Source of the DNA: Chloroflexota bacterium
GTDB lineage: Bacteria; Chloroflexota; Anaerolineae; Aggregatilineales; Phototrophicaceae
Direction: 5' to 3'
Length of the DNA: 64,000 nt
Assembly: GCA_020161935.1 (NCBI GenBank)
Contig: JAIUNI010000017.1
Span: forward strand, 1 to 64,000
In this document: one piece after another, positions 32,909 to 40,948 of the stretch
Layout of the letters: every line of letters starts with the position of its first letter
Numbering within the stretch: the stretch's first letter is position 1
The notes under the pieces: generated by a model
Seen by the model: only the letters and a program-made list of their open reading frames with translations
Databases searched by the model: none
Told to the model about the DNA's origin: nothing
Program-made: the position numbers and the translations under genes

Positions 32909-34000
32909 CTAAAGGTTCACCTGCAACGCATTCAATACATTATCAATCGGGTTGAAAATGGTCGATAAGCTCGACCCCGCGAACAGCAGCCCCACCGCTT
33001 TGTTCTCCGCCGCGTCCACAATCAGCGAGCCGGAGTCACCACCTTGACTCATCGGCGTGGTGATGATCTGCCCCGTAAACCGCGCCGTGCGTGTGCCATA
33101 AGCCACGTTTACGGTCGCGTTCAACAGTGTGATCGTGCCGGTCGTGTAGCCGGTCGTCCGCCCCGACTTCCGCACCGCCATATTCAGCGCCGCAGCTTTC
33201 GTCCCGTGAACCTGCCCTATGCCCACAATATCCCCCGTAAACTTGCTGGGATCAACCGGTTTCGCCAGCGCACAGTCCACCTCGTTCGAGGGGGTTTGCG
33301 CCACCGCGTCCACTGCCGCTGCTTGCGAACTCGTGGGTACAACAACCGCTGTCGACGTAACACGCTGCTGCGAACCCACCAGCGCCGCGATGGCGTTCAC
33401 CACTGTCACCACCGAACTCACAATCGTGCAGCCTCCCGGTGTCCCCGGCGTGGGGTTCGTGGGCGGGGTGGGGGTCGGCGTGGTTGGGGTATCGGGATCA
33501 TCCACGTATCGCAGCGCGATAAACCGTTCGAGCCGCGCCACCAAATCGCCGGGGTTTTGCCCGCCGTCGGCTGGTCCCGGTTGCAAGATCGCGTCGCCAA
33601 CCAGCGCGTCGTTGCTGTTCGCCAGCACATGATTATTCGACAAGATGAGCTTCTCACCCGTCATCCGGTCAGTGACAATCGTGCCGAGTGTCCCGGCCGT
33701 AATTTTGTAATGCCCGATGCTGATGCCGCTGGGGATTTCCGGTCGATAGCGGTCACGAGGGCTGTCATACGCCCGCAGATAACCGACTTCCACCACGTCT
33801 GTTTTAACACCGTCCACTTCTTTCGGCACCGTTTCCGAGGCCGAAAGCGCCGCGACCGGTACTTTACGCTCGACCAGCACCACCACCGAGGGATCGCCCA
33901 CACTATTTTTCAGACCAACGGCAACGCCCACGACGTTCGGCTTGGCGAGCAGCGAATTTTGGAAGATACGTTGTGCCTGAAAAACCTCATTCAGCGCCAT
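32909..34000 (-). CDS. Trypsin-like serine protease with N-terminal prodomain
   Basis: A 363-residue protein. Residues 1-77 form the domain shared with the small gene downstream. A chymotrypsin-fold protease follows with probable triad H124 (LSNNHVLA), D242 (EVDCALAK) and S323 (MSQGGDSGSLIV). A Thr/Pro linker (171-188) and an Ala/Val/Gln-rich segment interrupt the fold between His and Asp. No signal peptide is seen, so it may be cytoplasmic or exported by an unrecognised route. The ATG at 34000 is preferred; GGAGGG lies 11 bases upstream, and an ATG at 34009 is too close to that site. The substrate is unknown. Confidence 0.78.
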   Translation of the reverse strand: MALNEVFQAQRIFQNSLLAKPNVVGVAVGLKNSVGDPSVVVLVERKVPVAALSASETVPKEVDGVKTDVVEVGYLRAYDSPRDRYRPEIPSGISIGHYKITAGTLGTIVTDRMTGEKLILSNNHVLANSNDALVGDAILQPGPADGGQNPGDLVARLERFIALRYVDDPDTPTTPTPTPPTNPTPGTPGGCTIVSSVVTVVNAIAALVGSQQRVTSTAVVVPTSSQAAAVDAVAQTPSNEVDCALAKPVDPSKFTGDIVGIGQVHGTKAAALNMAVRKSGRTTGYTTGTITLLNATVNVAYGTRTARFTGQIITTPMSQGGDSGSLIVDAAENKAVGLLFAGSSLSTIFNPIDNVLNALQVNL

Positions 34001-34246
34001 CTTGACCATTCCCTCCATTAAGCAAACAAACTGTCATATGCATTGTAGCACCGTTTACGGGAGAACGCTGACCCGCCGATGTAAAGAGTCGCAGGCTGGA
34101 AAGTGTGTTACACTCGGTCATGAGGTGATAAATTGGTGAGTCCACCGAACCTTTAGCGCCAGTATACGATATAGTATGAGTTCACACACAAACGACGATC
34201 ACGAGCGCTTGCCGACAAGCATCACCCCATGAACAGGAGACCCAGC

Positions 34247-35191
34247 GTGAAAAAAGGACTTTTGCTTATTGTATTCGGCGTGTTCTTGTTAGGTGCGTGC
34301 AGCCCTGCCACGCCGGTCAAACAATTTTCACGGGGCGCGGAATTAGCCTTTTACGACTTCACGGCCCCCGCGACCTTTGAAGAGGGTTTATATGGGGAAG
34401 GTGTCGCGCGGTTGCAAATCAGCAGCGGTGTGTATAACGTCGCCATTACCGCCGGTGATAATGTGATGTACTACGGTCAGTGGGGCGAACGGCTGGGCGA
34501 TGTGGTGCTGGATGTCGAAGCCACCCAGATCAGCACCGATGTGAATACCACCTACGGCCTCATGTGCCGCGCACGGGGTACCGTCGGGCAAACGATAGTA
34601 CAGGGTGCCTCGGCGACCGATGCGGTCAACCTCACCAGTGACGAAATTATCGCCGCCAGCCCGGATGCCGAAGCCACCGTCGACATCAATCTCTCCGTAC
34701 CCGAAGCGACTGCTGAATCCACAGCCAGCGAGACATCTGATGCGACTGCCGAAGCCACCAGCGAATCGACTACTGTGCCGACCGCAGCCGCCACCACCGA
34801 GGCGACTGCCGAAGCCACCGCCGAAACCACGGCTGAAGGCAGCACATCCAACGCCGTCCGTGACAACACCACCAACAATGGTGACGGCTATCTGTTCTTG
34901 GTACAGGGCAGTGGTCGTTACGCCATCCTCCGCTCGCAGGGTCGTAAGATCACCTACCTCGTCGAGTGGGACAGCTCCAGCGTCATCAACACCGGCGAGG
35001 CACAGAACCGCATCCGTGCCGTCTGCATGGGCAGCTACCTTGCGCTCTACGTAAACGGTCAATTCATCGCCGATGCCTCCGACGATCTCTACACCGAGGG
35101 TCAGGTCGGTTTGGTCGCGGCCACGGCTGCACGCGCCGGTATGGAAGTCGCATTCGATAACCTTACTGTTAGCGCGGCACTACCGGAATAA
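34247..35191 (+). CDS. Lipoprotein with lectin-like C-terminal domain
   Basis: A 314-residue lipoprotein. The signal is KKGLLLIVFGVFLLGAC, lipobox LGAC with the cysteine near residue 18. Residues about 25-115 and 215-310 together look like a concanavalin/laminin-G-type beta-sandwich (FYDFTAPATFEEG; LYVNGQFIADASDDLYTEGQ; VAFDNLTV), split by a 70-residue Ala/Thr/Glu/Ser insertion. The GTG at 34247 is chosen because AGGAG lies 7 bases upstream; the ATG at 34229 lies before that site. It probably binds glycans at the cell surface. The next gene starts 2 bp after its stop. Confidence 0.75.
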   Translation: MKKGLLLIVFGVFLLGACSPATPVKQFSRGAELAFYDFTAPATFEEGLYGEGVARLQISSGVYNVAITAGDNVMYYGQWGERLGDVVLDVEATQISTDVNTTYGLMCRARGTVGQTIVQGASATDAVNLTSDEIIAASPDAEATVDINLSVPEATAESTASETSDATAEATSESTTVPTAAATTEATAEATAETTAEGSTSNAVRDNTTNNGDGYLFLVQGSGRYAILRSQGRKITYLVEWDSSSVINTGEAQNRIRAVCMGSYLALYVNGQFIADASDDLYTEGQVGLVAATAARAGMEVAFDNLTVSAALPE

Positions 35192-35193
35192 AT

Positions 35194-35964
35194 ATGCTCG
35201 AAGCTGACCCCGTATTTGGCAAAGTCATCGACAACTACCCCAGCAATCGGGCGCGTCTCCTCGCGCCCGCTGTGGTGCTGTCGGGTGTCGCTGCCGTCAT
35301 CCTGAACGCGACGCTTGCCACCGTCGAAGCATGGTGGGGGCCGGTGCTGACGGTCATCATCATGGCCGCCGTCGCGCTGGTGCTGGGTTGGCGCGTATTG
35401 CACTACTGGAACCGCGAAATCGTCGTCTATGAGAACGGCTTCAGCTACCGTGAAGGGGCGCGTCCGGTCTTTTTCCTTTACCACGAAGTCCTCAGTGTCC
35501 GCCAGCAGGGGCAGCGCCTTGCCTACTTTGGTGGCCTCGTCCGCACCAACACCTTCCAATTTACGCTCACCACCCTGCGCGGCGAGGTCATGACCCTCGA
35601 CAACCTCTACGTCCGCATTGAAGAACTCGGCGCACAGATGGAACGGCGCATCTATGCCGTGCTTGACCCTTACCTGCAAGAACTCATGGCGAAGGGCGAG
35701 AAAATCCCCTTCTCAAATACCCTGCGCCTCGGCACGGATGGCCTCCACGAGAAAGGCCGCGACTTATTATGGTCACAGTTCGACGGTTACAAAGTGAGCA
35801 GCGGTGAACTCACCTTGTTTGCCCAACCGGATAAAAGCGTTTGGCTCACCATCCCCCTGCCCGAAGTCGATAATCTCCCCCTGCTCATCCGCTGGCTCAA
35901 ACAGCGCGAACACACCCCACCCACCATGATCACCCTCGAACCCAATCCCCCCTCACCCATGTAA
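35194..35964 (+). CDS. Two-helix membrane protein, DUF6585-like
   Basis: A 256-residue protein. There are two hydrophobic helices near the N-terminus (about 24-44 and 48-66), followed by a soluble PH-like beta-rich domain (IVVYENGFSYREGARP, FFLYHEVLSV, FQFTLTTLRGEVMTL) and a second similar part (LRLGTDGLHEKGRDLLWSQF). The pattern resembles proteins annotated DUF6585, though I am not certain of the family. It starts 2 bp after the lipoprotein stop, so it is likely translated with it. The role is unknown. Confidence 0.65.
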   Translation: MLEADPVFGKVIDNYPSNRARLLAPAVVLSGVAAVILNATLATVEAWWGPVLTVIIMAAVALVLGWRVLHYWNREIVVYENGFSYREGARPVFFLYHEVLSVRQQGQRLAYFGGLVRTNTFQFTLTTLRGEVMTLDNLYVRIEELGAQMERRIYAVLDPYLQELMAKGEKIPFSNTLRLGTDGLHEKGRDLLWSQFDGYKVSSGELTLFAQPDKSVWLTIPLPEVDNLPLLIRWLKQREHTPPTMITLEPNPPSPM

Positions 35965-36100
35965 TCCCACCCAATCGTTGTAAATCCACAGCATGTGTTG
36001 AGTAACATAGAGTTAGACGAACGAGAACAAAACATGGTTAGATAAAATGGGAAGCAAAATGTCTCGTATCACAACGATCTTTCAACGCAAACGTGGTTAA

Positions 36101-36215
36101 CCGGCCCTGTTTCCCGGCGGGTCAGAGTGCCCTTGCTGGGGGCGGTGTACTCACCGACTTCAGTCAGCGTAGCTGACCCCCGCAAAGGGTACTTCCCGCC
36201 GGAAAATGGAGCCGG
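36101..36215. ncRNA. Candidate structured RNA or cruciform with three-way junction
   Basis: Nested pairings: CCGGC 36101-36105 with GCCGG 36211-36215; TTTCCCGGCGGG 36110-36121 with CCCGCCGGAAA 36195-36205 (one bulged C); GTGCCCTTGC 36127-36136 with GCAAAGGGTAC 36182-36192 (one bulged A); GGGGG 36138-36142 with CCCCC 36177-36181. Inside lie two hairpins, CGGTG-TACT-CACCG (36143-36156) and TCAGC-GTA-GCTGA (36164-36176). Transcription and strand are not established. Confidence 0.5.
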
Positions 36216-36232
36216 ATGGCTTTAGCCTCTGG
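36212..36232. repeat. GGCTTTAGCC-core hairpin
   Basis: CCGGA and TCTGG (one G-T pair) flank the self-complementary GGCTTTAGCC core. A second copy at 38508-38530 keeps the core but has a different stem (GCATGA/TCATGC). Both are followed by GCGGCG and an AAAC-like tail. Confidence 0.6.
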
Positions 36233-36424
36233 CGGCGAAAACACAAATATTAATCGTGTCGGTTGTTGTCCGTTGCTTCATCTATCACATACTTTTCTTA
36301 CCCTCCACCCTCCTACCAAACCCATAAGACCGATAATATCCTGCCCATAGGTTCAGTAGACTCTAGTCCATCTGTTCGGTAAAATTTAACCGCATGAATA
36401 GAAGTTGTTCGCAGGAGGTTAACG

Positions 36425-38377
36425 ATGCACGGTGGAGGTTGGTGGGTTTATGCGTGGGGCGGCGAATCTGATAAAGACAAGCAAAATGTCACATGGCCGC
36501 TGGTCAAGCGCGTCCTCAATTATGCCCGTCCCTATTGGGGCAAAATCGCGATCACGCTGGTCACGATTCTAATCACAACCGGCTTGGGGTTGCTCACGCC
36601 CTTGATCTTCCGTGACCTGATCGACAACGCCCTGCCGCAGGGTGATGCCCAACGCCTGAACGTCCTCGCGCTCGGCCTCGTCCTCATCCCGATTGCCGTC
36701 AGCCTCGTGGGTATGTATTCACGGCTGCTCAACGCCCAAATCGGCGAAGGGGTCATCTTCGACCTCCGCACCGCGCTCTACAACCACATGCAGCGCATGT
36801 CCCTGCGCTTCTTCACCAATACCAAAGTCGGCGAGTTGATGAGCCGCTTGAATAACGATGTGGTCAACGCGCAGTCCGCCATCAGCGATACCATCGTGAC
36901 GATGGTCGTCAATGTGGTGCAGGTCGTCGCCGTGCTGGGGGTTATGCTCACCCTCGACTGGCGCTTAACGGTCATGAGCGTTGCCGTGCTGCCGGTCTTC
37001 ATCTTCATCGCCCGTAAGCGCGGCGGTTCGCTGCGTGGCATCCGGCGGCAGGGTATGGAATACAACGCCCAGATGAACGCCATGATGAACGAAACCCTCA
37101 ACATCGGCGGGACGCTGCTCGTGAAGCTGTTCGGGCGCGGGCAAATGGAAACCGAGCGTTTCGCCAACCGCGCCGGTAAAGTGCGCGACATCGGCGTGCA
37201 AGAAGCCTTTTACGGCAACCAATTCTGGGTGATCGTCGGGATGGTCGGTGTCGTCGGTACGGCTGTCGTCTACTGGGTTGGTGGGCATCTGGTGTTGGAT
37301 GGCGTGTTCAGCATCGGTACGATTGTCGCCTTCAGTGCCTATCTCGGTCAGCTCTACGGCCCGCTGCAATCACTCACCAATTCGCCGGTGATCTTCGCCC
37401 GCTCGATGGTCAGCTTCGAGCGCGTCTTTGAAGTCATCGACCTGCCGGTTGAAGTTGTCGAGAAGCCGGGTGCCACCGTCCTTCAAGACGTGCGCGGCGA
37501 ACTCACCTTTGAGGATGTCACTTTCACTTACGACACCAACGCCGACAACCTGCTCTCCGAAGTCAACCGCCCCGGTCGCATGGAAAACGTCAAAAACGCT
37601 CTGTCGCTGGATACCACCAACGGCAAACCCGCCAAGCCAGAGCTAGACGTTGAAGCTGAGAAACCTTACACCCAGGCTCGCGAAACCGCGCTCGATCATG
37701 TGTCCTTCACCATCAAGCCCGGTCAGTTGGTCGCGCTCGTCGGCCCCAGCGGCGCGGGTAAAACCACCATGACCTACCTCATTCCGCGCCTGTATGACCC
37801 TTCGGAAGGCCGCATCCTGATTGATGGCATCGACCTGCGCGATGTCACGCTCGACTCACTGGCACGTCAAATCGGTATGGTGACGCAGGAAACCCACCTA
37901 TTCCACGATACCATCCGCACCAACCTGCTCTACGCCAAAGTCGACGCGACTCAAGCCGAGATTGAAGCCGCCTGTAAAGCCGCCAACATCCACGACTTCA
38001 TCATGGGCTTGCCCGATGGTTACGACTCGGTGGTCGGCGAACGCGGTTATCGCCTCAGCGGTGGCGAAAAACAGCGCCTCGCCATCGCCCGTGTCATCCT
38101 TAAAAACCCGCGTATTCTCGTGCTGGACGAAGCCACCAGCCATCTCGATAGCCAGTCCGAAGCCCTCATTCAAGACGCGCTAAAAACCGTCATGGATGGT
38201 CGTACCAGCCTTGTCATCGCCCATCGCCTCAGCACCATTCTCGCGGCTGACCAAATCCTCGTGATGGATCGCGGTCAGGTCGCCGAACAGGGTACACACG
38301 CCGCGCTGCTGGCAAAAGGCGGCCTCTACGCCAACCTCTACGAAACCCAATTCAAAGGCGAGCGCGAACTGGCCTAA
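36425..38377 (+). CDS. ABC exporter, fused TMD-NBD, with NBD insertion
   Basis: A 650-residue MsbA-type half transporter. The TMD has six helices (residues about 35-340). The NBD has Walker A GPSGAGKTT (near 440), Q-loop MVTQETHLFHDT, signature YRLSGGEKQRLAIARV, Walker B ILVLDEATSHLD and H-loop IAHRLST. The A-loop tyrosine in FTYDT (near 368) lies about 72 residues before Walker A instead of the usual 25-30, because about 45 charged residues (from NLLSEVNRPG to KPYTQARE) are inserted. It works as a homo- or heterodimer to export lipids, peptides or drugs. AGGAGGTTAACG precedes the ATG. No partner half transporter is adjacent. Confidence 0.92.
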   Translation: MHGGGWWVYAWGGESDKDKQNVTWPLVKRVLNYARPYWGKIAITLVTILITTGLGLLTPLIFRDLIDNALPQGDAQRLNVLALGLVLIPIAVSLVGMYSRLLNAQIGEGVIFDLRTALYNHMQRMSLRFFTNTKVGELMSRLNNDVVNAQSAISDTIVTMVVNVVQVVAVLGVMLTLDWRLTVMSVAVLPVFIFIARKRGGSLRGIRRQGMEYNAQMNAMMNETLNIGGTLLVKLFGRGQMETERFANRAGKVRDIGVQEAFYGNQFWVIVGMVGVVGTAVVYWVGGHLVLDGVFSIGTIVAFSAYLGQLYGPLQSLTNSPVIFARSMVSFERVFEVIDLPVEVVEKPGATVLQDVRGELTFEDVTFTYDTNADNLLSEVNRPGRMENVKNALSLDTTNGKPAKPELDVEAEKPYTQARETALDHVSFTIKPGQLVALVGPSGAGKTTMTYLIPRLYDPSEGRILIDGIDLRDVTLDSLARQIGMVTQETHLFHDTIRTNLLYAKVDATQAEIEAACKAANIHDFIMGLPDGYDSVVGERGYRLSGGEKQRLAIARVILKNPRILVLDEATSHLDSQSEALIQDALKTVMDGRTSLVIAHRLSTILAADQILVMDRGQVAEQGTHAALLAKGGLYANLYETQFKGERELA

Positions 38378-38392
38378 TTCATATCGTTATGC

Positions 38393-38610
38393 GGGTACAC
38401 GGCTGTGCATAGGCATTAAGCTAAGGAATTCTCAGAGACAAAATCACTCAATAATGATGTTCGCTGTCGAATTTTGGAGCGCCTTGAGTGCGCTTGTCCG
38501 GCTGGTAGCATGATGGCTTTAGCCTCATGCGGCGCAAACAGTCAACTCGTTACCTGAATATCCTCGTCAAAATAGCATAGCTTAATGCCTACGCACGGCT
38601 GTGCGCCCTC
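38393..38610. mobile_element. 218-bp inverted-repeat element (MITE-like)
   Basis: The left end (38393-38430) and right end (38573-38610) match as imperfect 38-bp inverted repeats with a perfect 14-bp core TAGGCATTAAGCTA. Each end also contains a small GCAC-type hairpin. The interior has two hairpins: GGAGCGC with GCGCTTGTCC (about 38476-38499) and the GGCTTTAGCC core hairpin at 38508-38530. No coding frame. It begins 16 bp after the ABC exporter stop. Confidence 0.6.
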
Positions 38611-38638
38611 CGTTACAATAAACCGTTGTATTGATGTA

Positions 38639-38661
38639 GGGAATGGATTAAATCCATTCCC
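38639..38661. repeat. TGTAGGG palindrome
   Basis: GGGAATGGATT and AATCCATTCCC are inverted around one A, preceded by GATGTA. It is the same stem word as at 4885-4910. Confidence 0.8.
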
Positions 38662-38739
38662 CATTCGATCAACCTATTCCGACTTCTCGATTACCCTTTG
38701 AATGTGAACCTAAAGTTTGTAAACTCTAACCCAAATTGC

Positions 38740-38769
38740 TTGACTTCATACAAACACTTGTTCTACAAT
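38740..38769 (+). promoter_or_regulatory. Sigma70-type promoter of unit R4
   Basis: -35 TTGACT (38740-38745), 18-bp spacer, -10 TACAAT (38764-38769), with CACTTGTTC touching the -10. The upstream TAAAGTTTGTAAACTCTAAC block (from 38711) matches the other R units. Confidence 0.65.
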
Positions 38770-39435
38770 GATTAGGGTAACACTCGTTCGCCGTGTATTA
38801 AATTGTATTGTTGTATGGAATGGATTAAATTCATTCCGAATGACTGGCAAATCTGGCACAAAACATCCTTTTGCCATTGCTGCCTTTGCCGCCAATTTGC
38901 CAAAGGTGAAGCATCGAAACGTAATGGAAATGCGACAAATCAACCGATTCTCAACTGCAACAACAGCATCAACAGCATCATTTGGTGTGCCATCGTTTGT
39001 GGCGGGCATAAAATACAAAATGGCTTATGTCGCCGCCGCCGCCGCCACAAAACGGCTTTTGCCTTTTTCTATTGACTATAAACCAAGTGGTTTATCGAAA
39101 TTCTTGAGCTAAAAATCTTGGCGTTCTTGGCGACTTGGCGGTTAATCTTTTTCTTGCGATTTTCGATTACCTACTTAACAACTTCTTTTGCAGCAACCAT
39201 TGCAGCGGCAGCCCATTACCCGTTTTGCGGCATCACCAGCCGGGCAATCCGCCGAAACTGCACTGCAAACTGCAAAAACCGCTTCCGAAATTGACGAATT
39301 TGCGACCGAAGGAAGTCCTTTAGGGAGGAATTTTGCGAAGTATTGATAGGCCAATCGCCATCACTCGTCCGCCTTCCGTGATGTAAAATAGCGAACCATA
39401 TCACTCAGAAGTCAACTATCATCACGGATCATCTC

Positions 39436-39813
39436 ATGACAGAACCTTTACATTTCGCCTGCGGTTGGGTAATCCGACCGGACACCGACTTTGATGCCAT
39501 CATGACCACCGCCGCCGACTCCGGCTGCGAACTGGTCGCCGTCGCGCCCATCAGCATGACCCAGCAGGGTTTCGCGGTGATGACCTTTGCCATCCGCACC
39601 CTCGAAGAAGCGCATTTGGTGAACTTCATTCGCCAGTACCCGCCCGAAATGGGTCTCACCCACTGGTATGGTGTACCCGCCCACTATTGGGAACAGGGTA
39701 CGCCCTTGTACGTCGAACTGATACCGGAGGACATCCGTGAGCAGTGGCTGGCCGGTTTGAACGCCTACGGGCAGCATAATGACGCGCAGCGTAAGAAACT
39801 CGGTGCTCCATAA
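39436..39813 (+). CDS. Hypothetical protein, unrecognised
   Basis: A 125-residue soluble protein with mixed alpha/beta character, no signal peptide and no membrane segment. The first 65 residues (FACGWVIRPDTDFDAIMTTA, VAVAPISMTQQGFAVMTFAI) could form a small ferredoxin-like fold; the C-terminal part is helical and charged. Codon use and composition match the neighbouring genes and the frame is clean, which supports a real gene. The ribosome site is weak. It sits just upstream of the exported beta-propeller gene, 65 bp apart, perhaps co-transcribed. No function is suggested. Confidence 0.6.
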   Translation: MTEPLHFACGWVIRPDTDFDAIMTTAADSGCELVAVAPISMTQQGFAVMTFAIRTLEEAHLVNFIRQYPPEMGLTHWYGVPAHYWEQGTPLYVELIPEDIREQWLAGLNAYGQHNDAQRKKLGAP

Positions 39814-39881
39814 ACCGATTCGCCTATTCGTTCATTCAAAATTAGAATGGTCGAAAGTGACATAAACGATGGAGGCACATG

Positions 39882-40865
39882 ATGAAACGCATCCGTTTTG
39901 GTCTACTGGTTGGATTGATCGTTGTCCTAAGCAGCTTACTGGTAAAGGCTCAAGCCGACGTTAAGCAGTACACCAGCGCGGATGTGGTTTGGAAAAATGA
40001 TGCCACGATTGATTACACCGCTGGCCCCAAAGGCGCTAATCTGTTCATGAGCGTCACAACCGATAAAGCTGGCAGGATTTATATCGCCAACTACTCCAAC
40101 ATTCTCATTGTCGATGCCGAAACCGGCCAAACCGTTGGCACCATCGTTGATCCTTCCGGCACCATCCAGCACTACAGTGATGTGATCCCGCTCAGTGACG
40201 GTAATGTATGGATCGCCGACGACCGGAGCAGTATCTATTTGGTCGATCCCGATGGCAATATTCTAAAAACAGTCCCCTTCCATACCTCTCCCGGTTTTCA
40301 AGAGATGGGTCCCGGCGATATTGAGCTGGATAACGACGGGAATTTATACGCCTCCTACGCCAGCTATGGCATCCACTTTCAAGTCTTTACCCCCGAGGGG
40401 GAGTACGTCCGCTCCATCATCACCGGCGCGGATAAACTGACTGGGGTTGCCTACTTCACCTTCGATGCGGATAACACGCTCTACTTTCAAGGCGTGGGCA
40501 TCGGCTGGATCACCGAAGAAGGCGACAAAGCCGTCTCTCATGAATTCGCGCCCGAGTTCATGGCGGATCAGGGGTTCATCCAGTATCGCGGTATTGCTGT
40601 GGATGCCGATGGGAATGTTTATTTCTCGGCCAACGCGAGTGGCGATACCGGCCTCCTCATCTATAAACTTGATGCGGACGGAAACCTGATCGGGCAGTAT
40701 GGTGTCGGGCAGGCACGCGCCAACTGGGCGAACGCCTTTAGTACGGATGAACTCGGTTACGCGGTCACGCTGGCACTCGACGAAGATGGGGCGCTCATCA
40801 TCGCCGACACCAACAGCACCTACAGCCAGCTCATCAAGATCAACATGCAAGAGGCGGAATCATAA
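39882..40865 (+). CDS. Exported NHL/SMP-30-type beta-propeller protein
   Basis: A 327-residue protein. The signal sequence FGLLVGLIVVLSSLLVKAQA suggests SPase I cleavage near AQA. It is followed by repeated blades of the type D..G.IYIANYSNILIVDAETG, DGNVWIADDRSSIYLVDPDGN, DNDGNLYASYASYGIHFQVF and DADGNVYFSANASG. The pattern fits NHL or SMP-30/gluconolactonase propellers, usually ligand-binding or lactonase scaffolds. The second of two adjacent ATGs is chosen because GGAGG is 6 bases from it. No metal-ligand set is evident, so an enzyme role is not claimed. Confidence 0.78.
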   Translation: MKRIRFGLLVGLIVVLSSLLVKAQADVKQYTSADVVWKNDATIDYTAGPKGANLFMSVTTDKAGRIYIANYSNILIVDAETGQTVGTIVDPSGTIQHYSDVIPLSDGNVWIADDRSSIYLVDPDGNILKTVPFHTSPGFQEMGPGDIELDNDGNLYASYASYGIHFQVFTPEGEYVRSIITGADKLTGVAYFTFDADNTLYFQGVGIGWITEEGDKAVSHEFAPEFMADQGFIQYRGIAVDADGNVYFSANASGDTGLLIYKLDADGNLIGQYGVGQARANWANAFSTDELGYAVTLALDEDGALIIADTNSTYSQLIKINMQEAES

Positions 40866-40948
40866 GCCGAGGGAAACCGCCCGCCCTACAGAATCCGGCT
40901 GACCTCTGCTATGCTTTGGGCATCGCAAAACTTTGAACACGAGACATC

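Larger units (their letters stand above)
35965..36424. other. Gene-free stretch with structured element
   Basis: No credible gene. It contains the 115-nt foldable element at 36101-36215, a GGCTTTAGCC-core hairpin at 36212-36232, and the ribosome site of the ABC exporter (AGGAGGTTAACG before 36425). Confidence 0.6.
38611..39435. other. Gene-free repeat island
   Basis: Holds palindromes at 38639-38661 and 38817-38837 (same stem word as 4885), the promoter of unit R4 (38740-38769), a module-B fragment (39117-39143, CTTGGCGTTCTTGGCGACTT) and a diverged module-A-like stretch with CAATCCGCCGAAACTGCACT (about 39246-39265). Open frames here lack ribosome sites and families. Confidence 0.6.

Noticed and set aside
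38768..39112. 114-codon frame downstream of the R4 promoter
   Set aside because: Runs through palindromes and repeat debris, has no ribosome site and no family; kept only as part of the repeat island.
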